64,000 nt of DNA from Methylocystis sp. L43 (lineage in GTDB: Bacteria > Pseudomonadota > Alphaproteobacteria > Rhizobiales > Beijerinckiaceae). Positions 1-9,171 of the stretch are shown here, piece by piece (positions within the stretch are counted from its first letter, which is position 1; the number at the start of each line of letters is the position of its first letter). Position numbers and translations under genes: made by a program. The stretch lies in contig NZ_JADNRA010000035.1 of NCBI RefSeq assembly GCF_015709525.1, positions 248,001 through 312,000 on the forward strand, given 5' to 3'. The notes below the pieces were generated by a model. That model searched no databases, had not been told where the DNA came from, and was given only the letters and a program-made list of their open reading frames with translations.

Positions 1-209
1 CGCGAGCTGTCTGCACGCATGCAACTAAATTTCCTCGGCCATGCGCAAAGAGGATGTATGCGTTTGCGTGTGCTCGAAATCGATCGCCACGCGCTGCGCC
101 TCCAGGCGCGCGATTGGGCCCTGGCGGGCGGGTCAAATGGCTGGCTTTCGGCCTCGCCCCTTCTCAACGGTGAGACGGGACTGTCCGGCTTTCGAGGCCG
201 GTCCTAAAA

Positions 210-217
210 GTATATAC
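210..217. promoter_or_regulatory. Candidate VapBC operator/promoter palindrome
   Basis: A perfect 8-bp palindrome GTATATAC lies 40 bp before the antitoxin start, in a locally AT-rich patch that also offers a -10-like TATACA (213-218). Toxin-antitoxin operons of this type are usually autorepressed through palindromes overlapping the promoter, so this is a plausible operator. Only the palindrome is seen; binding is inferred. Nothing convincing was found in bases 1-200. Confidence 0.3.
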
Positions 218-257
218 AAAGATTGACAGAATGCGGCCGCCTTGGCAGACTGATGAC

Positions 258-494
258 ATGAGCTCCACGCGCATTTTCAAATCGGGCAACAGCCTCGCGG
301 TGAGGCTGCCGCGCGGAATCGCCTTTGATGAAGGCGCCGAAGTCGTCGTGCGGCGGCAAGGCGGAAGTCTCGTGGTGACGCCGGCGCGGCTCGATATGGC
401 CGAACTCGTCGCGCGGCTCAAGGCCGCGCCGCCGCCGGCACCGATCGGGCGCCCCGAGTTCAAGCCGCCCAAGCGGCTGTTCGACGCCCGCTAG
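258..494 (+). CDS. vapB: AbrB/MazE-type antitoxin (VapB)
   Basis: A 78-residue DNA-binding antitoxin. The N-terminal half carries the swapped-hairpin (SpoVT/AbrB) signature FKSGNSLAVRLPRGI at residues 7-21. The C-terminal third is proline-rich (APPPAPIGRP), as expected for a tail that wraps the toxin. The ATG at 258 is chosen over an upstream in-frame start because the AbrB fold begins immediately after it. The toxin gene starts three bases after its stop, so the two are co-transcribed. Expected role: neutralise the downstream PIN toxin and repress the operon. Confidence 0.85.
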   Translation: MSSTRIFKSGNSLAVRLPRGIAFDEGAEVVVRRQGGSLVVTPARLDMAELVARLKAAPPPAPIGRPEFKPPKRLFDAR

Positions 495-497
495 CGC

Positions 498-890
498 ATG
501 GCGCGCTACCTCCTCGACACCAATATCGTCATCGCCGCTGCGCTCGGCCTTCCCGGCGTGCTCGATCGGCTCTCTGCGCTCGAGATCGGCGACGTGGCGG
601 TCTCGGCGATCAGTCTCGCCGAAACGCGCGCCGCCGCAGCCGCCGCCGAACATAACGGGCGGCTCGCGGAAAATATCGCGCTGCTCGCCGAAAATCTGGA
701 CGTGCTGCCCTTCGACCGCGGCGCCGCCGACGCCTATGAGGCGCTGCTCCGCAAAGTAGACCCGAAGCGCCGCCGCACGCTGGATCGAATGATCGCCGCG
801 CAGGCGCTTGATCTCCGCCTCACGCTGATCGCGGCGAACACTGAGGATTTCGATGATATCCCCGGCCTTACGGTCGAGAAATGGGCGTGA
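498..890 (+). CDS. vapC: PIN-domain ribonuclease toxin (VapC)
   Basis: A 130-residue PIN-domain protein, the toxin partner of the preceding AbrB-type antitoxin. The acidic Mg2+ site is visible: Asp7 in LLDTNIV, Glu42 in SLAETR, Asp96 in LDRMIAAQA and Asp117 in ANTEDF. Length and motif order match VapC toxins, which cleave tRNA or rRNA in the families characterised; the target here cannot be read from sequence. The gene is complete and ends 13 bp before the convergent prfB stop, so nothing suggests decay. Confidence 0.88.
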   Translation: MARYLLDTNIVIAAALGLPGVLDRLSALEIGDVAVSAISLAETRAAAAAAEHNGRLAENIALLAENLDVLPFDRGAADAYEALLRKVDPKRRRTLDRMIAAQALDLRLTLIAANTEDFDDIPGLTVEKWA

Positions 891-903
891 GCGCAGCTAT
901 CAG

Positions 904-2032
904 CTACTCGACGTCCTCGACGCTCTCTGGACCGCCGTATATTCGCTGGGCGAGAGAGGCTTGCATGAAGTCGTCGAGCTCGCCGTCGAGAACGTCGGAA
1001 GGCGTCCCCGACGTGAAGCCGGAGCGCAGATCCTTCACCAGCTGATAGGGCTGCAGCACATAGCTGCGGATCTGATGGCCCCACCCGATCTCGGTCTTTG
1101 AGGCCGCCACCTTATTGGCTTCGGCCTCGCGCATCTCGAGTTCGCGTTCATAGAGCCTTGCGCGCAGCATGTTCCAGGCGGTGGCGCGGTTCTTGTGCTG
1201 CGAGCGCTCTGCCTGACAGGCGACGACGATGCCGGTCGGAATATGGGTGATGCGGATCGCCGAGTCGGTCGTATTGACGTGCTGGCCGCCGGCGCCTGAC
1301 GATCTATATGTATCTATACGACAATCGGATTCATTGACGTTCACCTCGATCCGGTCGTCGACCACCGGATAGACCCACACCGAGGCGAAGCTGGTATGGC
1401 GGCGGGCGTTGGAGTCGAACGGCGAAATCCGCACCAGGCGATGCACGCCGGACTCGGTCTTCGCCCAGCCATGGGCGTTATGGCCCTTGACGAGCAGCGT
1501 GCCCGACTTGATGCCCGCCTCTTCGCCCGGCGTCTCCTCGATCACCTCGACCTTGAATTTGTGCCGCTCGCCCCAGCGGGCGTACATGCGAAACAGCATG
1601 CGCGCCCAGTCCTGGCTCTCGGTGCCCCCGGCGCCGGAATGAACCTCGATGAAGGTGTCATTGGCGTCGGCCTCGCCGGAAAACAGCGCCTCGGTCTGGC
1701 GGGCGCGCACCATCTTGAGGATGGTTTTCAGCGCCTCGACGCCCTCTTTTTCGGTCTCCGCGTCGCCCTCGGACTCGCCAAGCTCGACAAGCGTCAGCGC
1801 GTCTTCGAGCTCACGCTCGAGGCTTGAGAGCGCTCCCATCTGCTCTTCGAGCTGGGTGCGCTCGCGCATCAATTTTTGCGCGGCTTCGGGATCGTTCCAG
1901 AGTTCCGGATCTTCCGCCCGGACGTTCAGTTCGGCGAGGCGCCGTTGCGAGGCGTCGACGTCAAAGATGCCTCCTCAGCAGTCCGATGGACTGCTCGATG
2001 TCGGCTTTCAGCGCAAGCGGTTCGGCGCGCAT
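904..2032 (-). CDS. prfB: Peptide chain release factor 2 (programmed +1 frameshift)
   Basis: RF2 recognises UGA/UAA stop codons and triggers peptide release. The gene must be read in two frames. A 23-codon leader starts at ATG 2032 and meets an in-frame TGA at 1963-1961, preceded by AGGAGG CAT CTT. Skipping one T continues in the long frame (GAC at 1962-1960) to the stop at 904, giving 375 residues. The recoded protein has the SPF stop-codon-recognition tripeptide at about 203-205 and the GGQ catalytic motif at about 248-250, the usual RF2 positions. The internal Shine-Dalgarno (AGGAGG) three bases before the CTT slippery codon is the classical autoregulatory arrangement. Confidence 0.95.
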
Positions 2033-2134
2033 GGTTTTCCCAGGTTGCACTCGGCGGGCGGTCTCGCCCCTGTCGGCGCGGAAACTAGGGGGCGCGCGCA
2101 CGCCTGTAAACCCCCGCAACTCTCGAAACGAGCG

Positions 2135-3238
2135 TCAAAAACTCCTGTCCGCCGGCCGGTCGTCCCGACGCTCCGGCGCGGCCGGGCGCTGGTCCTCGCT
2201 CTCCGGCGCGCCGGCAAGTCCCCAGCGGCGCATAAGGAAAAGCGCCGTCGCTGAGGCGAGCACGCAGAGAATCGTCGCGTAAAACGTGCCGTTCTCGTCC
2301 TCCGCGAACAGCAGATTCTTGGTGTTCATGCCAAAATAGCCGGTGACGAAGGTCGCCGGCAGCAGCAGCATCGTCGTCACCGTCAAAGCATAGAGCCGAT
2401 CGTTGGTCTCCAGGCTGAGGATGGCGTTGAGCTCGTCCTGCAGGAGACGGGCGCGCTCCTGAAGGCTCGTGACGTCCTGAGTCAGCGCGCCGGCGTGTTG
2501 AATGAGCCTTGCCGCGGCGTCGCGCAGATCATTGTCCCGCTGTTCGTCGGCCTCCTCCTCGATCGTTTCGAGGCGCGCCACCGTCGACGACAGGCCGCTG
2601 ATCTGGCGCGCCAGACGCACGGCGTCGCGCCGCGCGGCGCTGAGCGCCGGCCGCGCCTGGCGGCCGCGCTGATCGATGATGCGGTCCTCGACGCGATCGA
2701 AGGCCGCGCCGAGTTCGGCGGCTTTGCGCGCCAGCCCGTCGATCAGCGCATCCGTCAGCATTTCGAACAGATCGATCGGCGAGGTGAGACGCGCGCCGCG
2801 ATTGATGGCGATGTGCGCCGCCTCGACGCTGTCCATCGGCAGCCGTCGCGCGCTGATGAAAAAGCTTGCGCCAGCGGCGAAGCGCACAAAGTCGGTGCGC
2901 GAGGTAGGCCCGCCGAGATCGCGCTCATAGTCGAGCAGCGCGCCGCTGACCATCCCTTCCGAATATTCGAGATGCTGGTGGTCGACGGGATCGCACAGCG
3001 AATCGCGCGCATCTTCGGAAAGCGCCGCGATGCGCGCCAGCAGCGGGCGTGTGCGCACGTCGGCGAGATCCATGTGCAGCCACACGAATCCCTCGCGCGG
3101 CGCGCCGATACTTTCGAAGTCTTCGGCCGTTCCGGGCTCGGCCTCGCCCGCGTGGTTGAACCGCACGAACCAAAGACATCCGGGAATGTCGGCGCGCGGC
3201 GCTTGTGCGAGGAGGTCTATGCTCATGGCGGCGCTCAT
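2135..3238 (-). CDS. CorA-family divalent cation transporter (ZntB-like)
   Basis: A 367-residue inner-membrane protein with a long cytoplasmic helical domain and two C-terminal membrane helices. Before the second helix it carries YFGMNTKNL, containing the GMN selectivity-loop signature of the CorA/ZntB superfamily. The acidic residues after GMN and the divergence from classical CorA favour a ZntB-like (zinc/proton) role, but the ion cannot be decided from sequence. ATG 3238 is preferred; an in-frame TTG at 3298 has GGAGG only one base away, too close to be a normal ribosome site. Confidence 0.8.
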   Translation of the reverse strand: MSAAMSIDLLAQAPRADIPGCLWFVRFNHAGEAEPGTAEDFESIGAPREGFVWLHMDLADVRTRPLLARIAALSEDARDSLCDPVDHQHLEYSEGMVSGALLDYERDLGGPTSRTDFVRFAAGASFFISARRLPMDSVEAAHIAINRGARLTSPIDLFEMLTDALIDGLARKAAELGAAFDRVEDRIIDQRGRQARPALSAARRDAVRLARQISGLSSTVARLETIEEEADEQRDNDLRDAAARLIQHAGALTQDVTSLQERARLLQDELNAILSLETNDRLYALTVTTMLLLPATFVTGYFGMNTKNLLFAEDENGTFYATILCVLASATALFLMRRWGLAGAPESEDQRPAAPERRDDRPADRSF

Positions 3239-3294
3239 GGGAAGGCGCAAAGAAAGAACAGGTCGATTGATAACAGCCTTACGACGCTTGTGGG

Positions 3295-4791
3295 TCAATC
3301 CTCCGAGAGCCGGGTCTTCCCCGGCCCGTGCGGTTCGATCAGCGCGGCGAAATCATGCGGCTCCTTGCGGGCGCGCCGAAGCGCGGCGTCGAGAAACTCG
3401 GTGAAGGCGTCGATATCGCGCGCTTCGGTCCGGTGGTTGATGATCGCGGCGCGGATCGCCGGGACCCCGTCGAGGATCGTCAGCGACGGCGCCGCCTCGC
3501 CGCGCTCATGCAGCTCCATGACGATTTCGCGCGCCAGCGAACCGTCCGCATCGTCCTTGACGCCGAAGCAGACGATGTTGAGCGTCACCGGCGCGCGCAG
3601 CGCGAAAGCGTCCGATTGCGCGATCCACGCCTCGAGCCGCTTCGCCATGCGGCAGGTCTGCTCGATACATTGGCCCAAACGCTTGGCGCCGAAGGTTTCG
3701 ATGGTGAACCAGGTCTTGAGCGCACGAAAGCTGCGCGACAGGTCGGGGCCGAGATCGCAAGGCCAGGTGTCGCCCGCCGCGAGGCCGCGCGGCGCGCGGG
3801 TCAAATAGGCGGCGTTGGCCGCGAAGGCGCGCTTATGGGCCGCCTTGTCGCGCACCAGGAAGAAGCCGGCGTCATAGGGGACGTGCAGCCATTTATGGAA
3901 GTCGAAGGCGACGCTGTCGGCGCGCTCCAGCCCCTTGACCAACGGCTTGAGCGCCGGCGAGAGCGCCGCCAGCGCGCCGAACGCCCCATCGACATGGAAC
4001 CACAAATCCTCGGTGTGCGCGACGTCGGCGAGCCGGTCGAGCGGATCGATCGCGCCGGTGTCGACCGTGCCCGCGGTGCCGACGATCAGAAACGGCCTGA
4101 AGCCCGCCGCGCGGTCGGCGGCGATGGCGCGGCGAAGATCGCGCACTTTCATTGCGCGCCGCTCGTCCGAAGGAATGAGGCGCAGATGCCGCGCCCCAAG
4201 CCCGGCAAGCTCCATCGCCTGGCGCACGCAATTATGCGCTTCGCGCGACGCATAGGCGATGAGCTGGCCCGGAAGCGCGCAGAGCCCGTTAAGCCGCACG
4301 TCCTTATCGCCATAGGCCTGGTCGCGCGCGACGAGCAGGCACAGGAAGTTGGCGATCGAGGTTCCGGTGACGAAAACGCCGCTCGCGTCGGACGGAAAGC
4401 CGAAAGCCTGCGCCATCCAGGCGGCGATCTGGCGCTCGACATCGATGGCGATGTGATTGCGACCGCCGCAGTTCGAGTTCATGCCGGCGGCGAGCATTTC
4501 GGCGATCATGCCAGCCGGCGTGCCCGCGCCCTGGGCCCAGCCCATGAACATCGGATGGGTGTTGCCGGTCGCGAATGGCTTGATATAGCGGTCGAAATCC
4601 TCGAGCACGGCGGAGAACTCGCGGCCTTCTTGCGGAAGGTCGCGTTTGAAGCGGGCCCGGGCCTCTTCGCTTGGCTCGATCCAGACCGGGCGCTCGCGCA
4701 GATCGCGCAGATTGTCGAGCATCATATCGAGCGCGCGATGGCTCTCGGCGCGAAATTCGTCCCAGTTTTCGGGGTCGAGATTTACCGGCAT
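3295..4791 (-). CDS. PLP-dependent group II decarboxylase
   Basis: A 498-residue aromatic-L-amino-acid/glutamate decarboxylase-family enzyme. Visible features are THPMFMGWAQGAGTPAG near the N terminus, the ring-stacking histidine in REAHNC (about His186), the cofactor aspartate in HVDGAFGA (about Asp268) and the Schiff-base lysine in DFHKWLHVPYDAG (about Lys300). The ATG at 4791 is preferred because GAGG sits 8 bases upstream; an ATG 25 codons earlier lacks support. Substrate (tyrosine, tryptophan, phenylalanine or another amino acid) is not predictable. It lies upstream of the CorA-type gene on the same strand. Confidence 0.82.
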   Translation of the reverse strand: MPVNLDPENWDEFRAESHRALDMMLDNLRDLRERPVWIEPSEEARARFKRDLPQEGREFSAVLEDFDRYIKPFATGNTHPMFMGWAQGAGTPAGMIAEMLAAGMNSNCGGRNHIAIDVERQIAAWMAQAFGFPSDASGVFVTGTSIANFLCLLVARDQAYGDKDVRLNGLCALPGQLIAYASREAHNCVRQAMELAGLGARHLRLIPSDERRAMKVRDLRRAIAADRAAGFRPFLIVGTAGTVDTGAIDPLDRLADVAHTEDLWFHVDGAFGALAALSPALKPLVKGLERADSVAFDFHKWLHVPYDAGFFLVRDKAAHKRAFAANAAYLTRAPRGLAAGDTWPCDLGPDLSRSFRALKTWFTIETFGAKRLGQCIEQTCRMAKRLEAWIAQSDAFALRAPVTLNIVCFGVKDDADGSLAREIVMELHERGEAAPSLTILDGVPAIRAAIINHRTEARDIDAFTEFLDAALRRARKEPHDFAALIEPHGPGKTRLSED

Positions 4792-4909
4792 GTCTAGAGC
4801 CTCGCGCGCCGGCGGCTCGGTGGAGGCGCAACCACGGTTGCGAAAGATCGCGCGAAGGCGTTTCACCCTTCTGCAAATAGCCGGGTTTCACTGCCCGGCG
4901 CAACCTCGC

Positions 4910-5617
4910 TTATTTTCCGATGCTTACGGCCACAGAGCCGACATGTTCGACCTCGCCGTCGACGATGTCGCCGGGAAGGAGCGGTCCAACGCCCGAGGGC
5001 GTGCCGGTGAAGATGAGATCGCCGGGCGCAAGCGCGACATTTCGCGACAGCGCCGCGATGATTTCCGGAACGCTCCAGATAAGATCGCTAAGGTCGCCCG
5101 CCTGTCGCAGCACGCCATTGACGGAGAGCGCGATGCGCCCCCGCGTCGGATGGCCGATGGCGGCGACGGGGCTGATCGCGCCGATGGGCGCTGAATGGTC
5201 GAAGCCTTTTGACATGTCCCACGGCCAGCCGGCGCTGCGCGCCGCCGCTTGCAGGTCGCGCCGGGTCAGGTCGACGCCGGCGGCATAGCCGAAGACGCAG
5301 TCGAGCGCCCGCGCCGCCGGAATATCGGCGCCCCCCGCGCTCAGCGCCGCGACCAGCTCGATCTCGTGGTGAAGATTATGCGTCAGCGTCGGATAGGGAA
5401 TGGTCGCGCCGCTCTCGACCACCGCGTCGGCGGGCTTGGAGAAGAACACCGGCGGCTCCGCGTCCCCGCCCTTGGCGGGGTCCTTTCCCATTTCGCGGGC
5501 GTGGGCGGCGTAGTTCAGCGCGATGCAGAAGATCCGCCGCACGGGAAATCGGCGCGCGTCTTGCGCGATAGCGACGCTTGGAAAGGGCGGCGGCGGAAAG
5601 ATGAACTCAGCGGACAT
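4910..5617 (-). CDS. Fumarylacetoacetate hydrolase (FAH) family protein
   Basis: A 235-residue FAH-fold hydrolase/decarboxylase of the short (fumarylpyruvate hydrolase or FAHD1-like) type. The metal site is visible as Glu85 and Glu87 in HHEIELV and Asp116 in GVDLTRRDLQ; the C-terminal signature FTGTPSGVGPLLPGD is intact. Such enzymes cleave C-C bonds of fumarylpyruvate or acylpyruvates, or decarboxylate oxaloacetate. No aromatic-degradation genes are nearby to narrow the substrate. It ends 27 bp upstream of where the hslO gene terminates, same strand. Confidence 0.82.
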   Translation of the reverse strand: MSAEFIFPPPPFPSVAIAQDARRFPVRRIFCIALNYAAHAREMGKDPAKGGDAEPPVFFSKPADAVVESGATIPYPTLTHNLHHEIELVAALSAGGADIPAARALDCVFGYAAGVDLTRRDLQAAARSAGWPWDMSKGFDHSAPIGAISPVAAIGHPTRGRIALSVNGVLRQAGDLSDLIWSVPEIIAALSRNVALAPGDLIFTGTPSGVGPLLPGDIVDGEVEHVGSVAVSIGK

Positions 5618-5644
5618 TCTGTTGGCTTCGCGCTTGGCGGCGGA

Positions 5645-6616
5645 TCAGTCGAAATCGGCAGGGTCGAAGCTGCGCAGCGTGCCGCAGAATTCGCAAGTGA
5701 CGCCGATGCGGCCGTCGTCGCCGATCATATCGCTGCGCTCTTGCGGCGAGAAGCTCCTCAAGAGCTTGTCGATGCGCTCGCTCGAACAGCGGCAGAATTC
5801 CTCGAGGGCGCGTTCAGTGAAAACCTTGACGCCGCGCTCATGGAAAAGGCGATAGAGCAGGCGCTCGCTCGAAAGCGCCGGATCGACCAGTTCGTGGTCT
5901 TCGAGAGTCGCGGCGAGCGCCTGGCCTTCGGTCCAATGGTCGCTGTCGTCCTCGGAAGGCTCCTCCGCCCCGTCCGGCGCGTCGCCGGGCGGAAGATCGC
6001 GGGCGCGCGCGCCGCCGGGCGGCAAATATTGCAGCAGCAGTCCGCCGGCGCGCCAACTGGCGCCCTGCGGCGTGACGATTTCGGCGACGGCGAGTCTGAC
6101 GAAGGACGGGATCTGCTCCGATTGCCGGAAATAGATATGCGCGGCTTCGGCGAGGCTCTCGCCCTCGAGCGGCACGACGCCCTGGTAGCGCGCCGCGTCT
6201 TCCTCGCGTTCAATGGTGAGCGCCAGATGACCGCGTCCGAACAGCGCCGCCGGCGAAGCGTCGCGTATTTGGGCGACGCGCTCGGCGTCGAAACGGGCGA
6301 AGCCGCGCAGCTTCCCCGGCGCATCATAGTCGACGACGAGCATATCGACGGGCCCGTCGCTGCGCGTCTGCAGCTGAAAGCGTCCATGCGATTCGAGAAT
6401 CGAGCCGAGCAGCGCGGCGAGCGCCACCGCTTCGCCGAGCAGGCGCGCGACCTGCGGCGGATAGGCGTAATGGCTCAGGATGGAATCGACCGTGGGGCCG
6501 AGACGCACGACGCGGCCGCGCAGGTCGAGCGCTTCGACCGCGAAGGGCAGGACCCGGTCATCCTCGGAATGGAGCGCGACTGGCCGGCTCGGCGCCGAGC
6601 CCCCGCCTTGCGGCAT
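5645..6616 (-). CDS. hslO: Redox-regulated chaperone Hsp33
   Basis: A 323-residue cytoplasmic holdase activated by oxidative unfolding. The C-terminal zinc/redox switch is complete: CRC (Cys275, Cys277) and CEFC (Cys308, Cys311). The ATG at 6616 shares its A with the TGA of argF, so translation is coupled; a longer frame would run far into argF and is rejected. The position behind argD-argF is common in Hyphomicrobiales and links expression to the arginine genes. Confidence 0.93.
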   Translation of the reverse strand: MPQGGGSAPSRPVALHSEDDRVLPFAVEALDLRGRVVRLGPTVDSILSHYAYPPQVARLLGEAVALAALLGSILESHGRFQLQTRSDGPVDMLVVDYDAPGKLRGFARFDAERVAQIRDASPAALFGRGHLALTIEREEDAARYQGVVPLEGESLAEAAHIYFRQSEQIPSFVRLAVAEIVTPQGASWRAGGLLLQYLPPGGARARDLPPGDAPDGAEEPSEDDSDHWTEGQALAATLEDHELVDPALSSERLLYRLFHERGVKVFTERALEEFCRCSSERIDKLLRSFSPQERSDMIGDDGRIGVTCEFCGTLRSFDPADFD

Positions 6617-7560
6617 CAGAACTGCCCCGGCGCGAGACACCAGCACAGCACGCCTTTCTGCGCGTGAAGGCGGTTCTCGGCTTCGTCGAAGACCACCGAC
6701 TGCGGTCCGTCGATCACTTCCGCGGTGACTTCCTCGCCGCGATGCGCCGGCAGACAATGCATGAAGACGGCATGCTTGGCGGCCGCGCGCATCAGTTTCG
6801 AGTCGACCTGATAGGGCGCGAGCGCGGCGCGGCGCTGGTCCTCGTCCGCGTCGCCCATCGACACCCAGCAGTCAGTGATGACGGCGTCGGCGCCGTCCAC
6901 CGCCTCATAGGCGTCGCGCGTCAGATTCATCTTCGCGCCATTGGCTTTCGCCCAGCTGACCAGATCTTCCGAGGGCGCAAAGTCCGCCGGCGTCGCCACA
7001 TTGATCGTGAAGCCCAGGCGGCCGGCGGCATGCACCCAGCTTGCAAGCACATTATTGGCGTCGCCGCTCCAGGCCACCGTGCGCCCTTCAATCGGACCGA
7101 GATGCTCCTCGAAGGTCAGCACGTCCGCCATCACCTGGCAGGGATGCGACTGTTTGGTGAGCCCATTGATGACCGGCAGATTGCCAAAACGCGCCAGCTC
7201 CATGAGATCGGGATGCGACAGAATGCGCACCATGATCGCGTCGAGAAAGCGCGCGAGCACGCGCGCCGTATCGGCGATGGTTTCGCCGCGGCCAAGCTGC
7301 ATTTCGGCGCCGGTCAACATGATCGTCTGGCCGCCGAGTTCGCGCATCGCGATGTCGAAGGACACGCGCGTGCGGGTCGACGGCTTGTCGAACACCATGC
7401 CGAGATATTTGCCGACGAGCGGTCGTTCGGTCGCCTCGACGCCTTTGACGCGGCGCGCCTTGAGCGACTTGGCGAGATTAAGAATGCGGCGCAGCTCTTC
7501 GCCGGAGTGATCGGAAAGATCGAGAAAGCTGCGCGGCCGCGTCAACGAATGGGCGGTCAT
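6616..7560 (-). CDS. argF: Ornithine carbamoyltransferase
   Basis: Catalyses carbamoyl phosphate + ornithine to citrulline in arginine biosynthesis. The 314-residue protein shows the carbamoyl-phosphate site STRTR (61-65), HPCQ (139-142) and the ornithine/carbamoyl motif [10 protein letters not shown] near the C terminus. The ATG at 7560 overlaps the argD TGA by one base; a GTG one codon earlier is possible. It is the second gene of an argD-argF-hslO operon. Confidence 0.96.
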   Translation of the reverse strand: MTAHSLTRPRSFLDLSDHSGEELRRILNLAKSLKARRVKGVEATERPLVGKYLGMVFDKPSTRTRVSFDIAMRELGGQTIMLTGAEMQLGRGETIADTARVLARFLDAIMVRILSHPDLMELARFGNLPVINGLTKQSHPCQVMADVLTFEEHLGPIEGRTVAWSGDANNVLASWVHAAGRLGFTINVATPADFAPSEDLVSWAKANGAKMNLTRDAYEAVDGADAVITDCWVSMGDADEDQRRAALAPYQVDSKLMRAAAKHAVFMHCLPAHRGEEVTAEVIDGPQSVVFDEAENRLHAQKGVLCWCLAPGQF

Positions 7561-8756
7561 CACGCAGCTCCGAGCTTTTCAATGGGCGCGGCGAGCCGGG
7601 CGCATGCGGCGAAAAGGCGCGCCACCGCCGCCGCGACGTCGCTCTCGTCAATGATGAGCGGCGGCAAAAGGCGCACGACATTGTCGCCGGCGAGCACCGT
7701 CAACAGGCCTTCGGCGCGAGCGGCGGCGGCGAAGTCGCCATTCGGAATTCGCGTCTTGAGGCCGAACATCAGCCCTTCGCCGCGGATCTCTTCGATGAGC
7801 GACGGATAGCGGTCCTCGAGCTCCGCCAGCCGCTGGCGCAACAGCCCGCCAAGCCGCGCGACTTGCGCCATGAAGCCCTCCGCGAGCACGACGTCGAGAA
7901 CGGCGCCGCCCACCGCCGTCGCCAGCGGATTGCCGCCAAAGGTGGAGCCGTGTGCGCCGAGCGTCATGCCTTTGGCGGCCTCGCGCGTCGCGAGGCACGC
8001 GCCGAGCGGAAATCCGCCGCCCAGCCCCTTGGCGAGCGCCGCAATATCGGGCGCGACGTCGGCATGTTCGCAGGCGAGGAATTTTCCGGTGCGGCCGACG
8101 CCGCATTGCACTTCATCGAACACCAGCAGCAGCCCGCGCGCGTCGCAAAGCTCCCGTAGCCGCGCCAGAAACGACGGCGAAAAGACTCTTAGACCGCCTT
8201 CTCCCTGAATCGGTTCGAGCAGGACGCCCGCGGTTTCCTGCGTGATCGCCGCCTCGACGGCGCCAAAATCGCCAAAGGGAACCTGATCGAAGCCCTCGAC
8301 GGGCGGCCCGAACCCATCAAGATATTTTGCATTGCCGCCCGCGGCGATCGTCGCGAGCGTGCGGCCATGGAAGGCGCCTTCGAACGTGATCAGTCGATAG
8401 CGTTCCGGCTGTCCGTTGACCGCGTGGAATTTGCGCGCCGTCTTGATCGCGCACTCCACCGCTTCCGCGCCGGAATTGGTGAAAAAGACCAGATCGGCGA
8501 ATGTGGCGTCGCAGAGCCGCTCCGCGAGCCGCTCTGCCTGCGGGATGCGAAAGAGATTGGAGACATGCCACGGTTCTTCCGCCGCGCGCTTTAAGGTCTC
8601 GACGAGGTGCGGATGATTGTGGCCGAGCGACAGTACGGCGACGCCCGCGCTAAAATCGAGATAGCGGTCGCCGTTTTCCGCAATCAGCCACGCGCCTTCG
8701 CCATGCTTGAATGCAAGATCGGCGCGCGGATAGGTCGGATAAAGCGCTGACGTCAA
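7560..8756 (-). CDS. argD: Acetylornithine aminotransferase
   Basis: A class III PLP aminotransferase converting N-acetylglutamate semialdehyde to N-acetylornithine (398 residues). Visible features are [28 protein letters not shown] and the Schiff-base lysine in [11 protein letters not shown] (Lys243). The only suitable start is TTG at 8756, with GGAGCAGGG ending a few bases upstream; a nearby ATG is out of frame. It heads the argD-argF-hslO operon. A sigma70-type promoter and a terminator-like hairpin lie directly upstream. Confidence 0.94.
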   Translation of the reverse strand: MTSALYPTYPRADLAFKHGEGAWLIAENGDRYLDFSAGVAVLSLGHNHPHLVETLKRAAEEPWHVSNLFRIPQAERLAERLCDATFADLVFFTNSGAEAVECAIKTARKFHAVNGQPERYRLITFEGAFHGRTLATIAAGGNAKYLDGFGPPVEGFDQVPFGDFGAVEAAITQETAGVLLEPIQGEGGLRVFSPSFLARLRELCDARGLLLVFDEVQCGVGRTGKFLACEHADVAPDIAALAKGLGGGFPLGACLATREAAKGMTLGAHGSTFGGNPLATAVGGAVLDVVLAEGFMAQVARLGGLLRQRLAELEDRYPSLIEEIRGEGLMFGLKTRIPNGDFAAAARAEGLLTVLAGDNVVRLLPPLIIDESDVAAAVARLFAACARLAAPIEKLGAA

Positions 8757-8816
8757 AAGCCCTGCTCCATGCTCCCGTCGCTGGCTCCGGCCAGAGGAGG
8801 CTTAAAAAAACAAAGC

Positions 8817-8835
8817 GCCGCCCTATTAGGGCGGC
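8817..8835 (-). terminator. Terminator-like hairpin in the argD leader
   Basis: Perfect stem GCCGCCC/GGGCGGC with a 5-base TATTA loop (its ends can also pair). Read on the minus strand it is followed by GCTTTG and seven U residues, i.e. an intrinsic-terminator shape, about 60 bases upstream of the argD start. No gene ends here on the minus strand. It is therefore either an attenuator/5' stability hairpin for argD or the end of a very short RNA. Confidence 0.55.
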
Positions 8836-8847
8836 AGTTCAGAACGG

Positions 8848-8876
8848 ATTTTATGCGCGCCGCCCGACGCGGTCAA
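8848..8876 (-). promoter_or_regulatory. Putative sigma70 promoter of argD-argF-hslO
   Basis: On the minus strand, TTGACC (8876-8871) and TAAAAT (8853-8848) are separated by exactly 17 bases, five of six consensus matches in each box. The predicted transcription start is near 8841, only about six bases before the hairpin at 8835-8817. Promoter assignment is from sequence alone. Confidence 0.55.
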
Positions 8877-9171
8877 ATCCATGGCGCGGTTCGATATTGG
8901 CGATCAAAGCCGCCGGGCGCGGCCGCGCAAGGGTGAGTTCTGCGGGCAACAGTCTCGCCGAAAGCCTGTTGAGAACGCCAGCGCGCGCTTGCCAGCGCGA
9001 CTCGCGCATGATTCAAAGTAAACAGAAAGTTTCTAGTCAGCGCCCGCGTAATTCGTTTGGGCGTGTTCTCTCGAGTGTTGATGCGCATCACATCGCCGCA
9101 GGGCTTCAGGCCTGCGCAGCGGTCGGAAGAAAATCCGATCCGCGCTCGACCCGAAAGAATGGAGAAGCCTA

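Larger units (their letters stand above)
8757..9171. other. Divergent argD/gcrA intergenic region
   Basis: 415 bases between two divergent genes, without a convincing gene on either strand. It holds the argD promoter and leader hairpin described separately. A GATTC (GANTC type, the target of the cell-cycle methylase CcrM in this class) is at 9010-9014, within the likely gcrA upstream region. The rest shows no clear structure. Confidence 0.6.

Noticed and set aside
19-226. Two short overlapping plus-strand frames at the window start
   Set aside because: Neither has a convincing ribosome site or a protein-like composition; the interval is more likely upstream DNA of vapBC.
2495-3808. 437-codon plus-strand frame
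   Set aside because: Overlaps the CorA-type and decarboxylase genes in antisense; both of those have clear family motifs.
3328-4797. 489-codon plus-strand frame
   Set aside because: Antisense to the PLP decarboxylase, whose active-site residues are intact; no ribosome site or domain.
5249-6667. 472-codon plus-strand frame
   Set aside because: Antisense to the FAH-family and hslO genes; no recognisable protein features.
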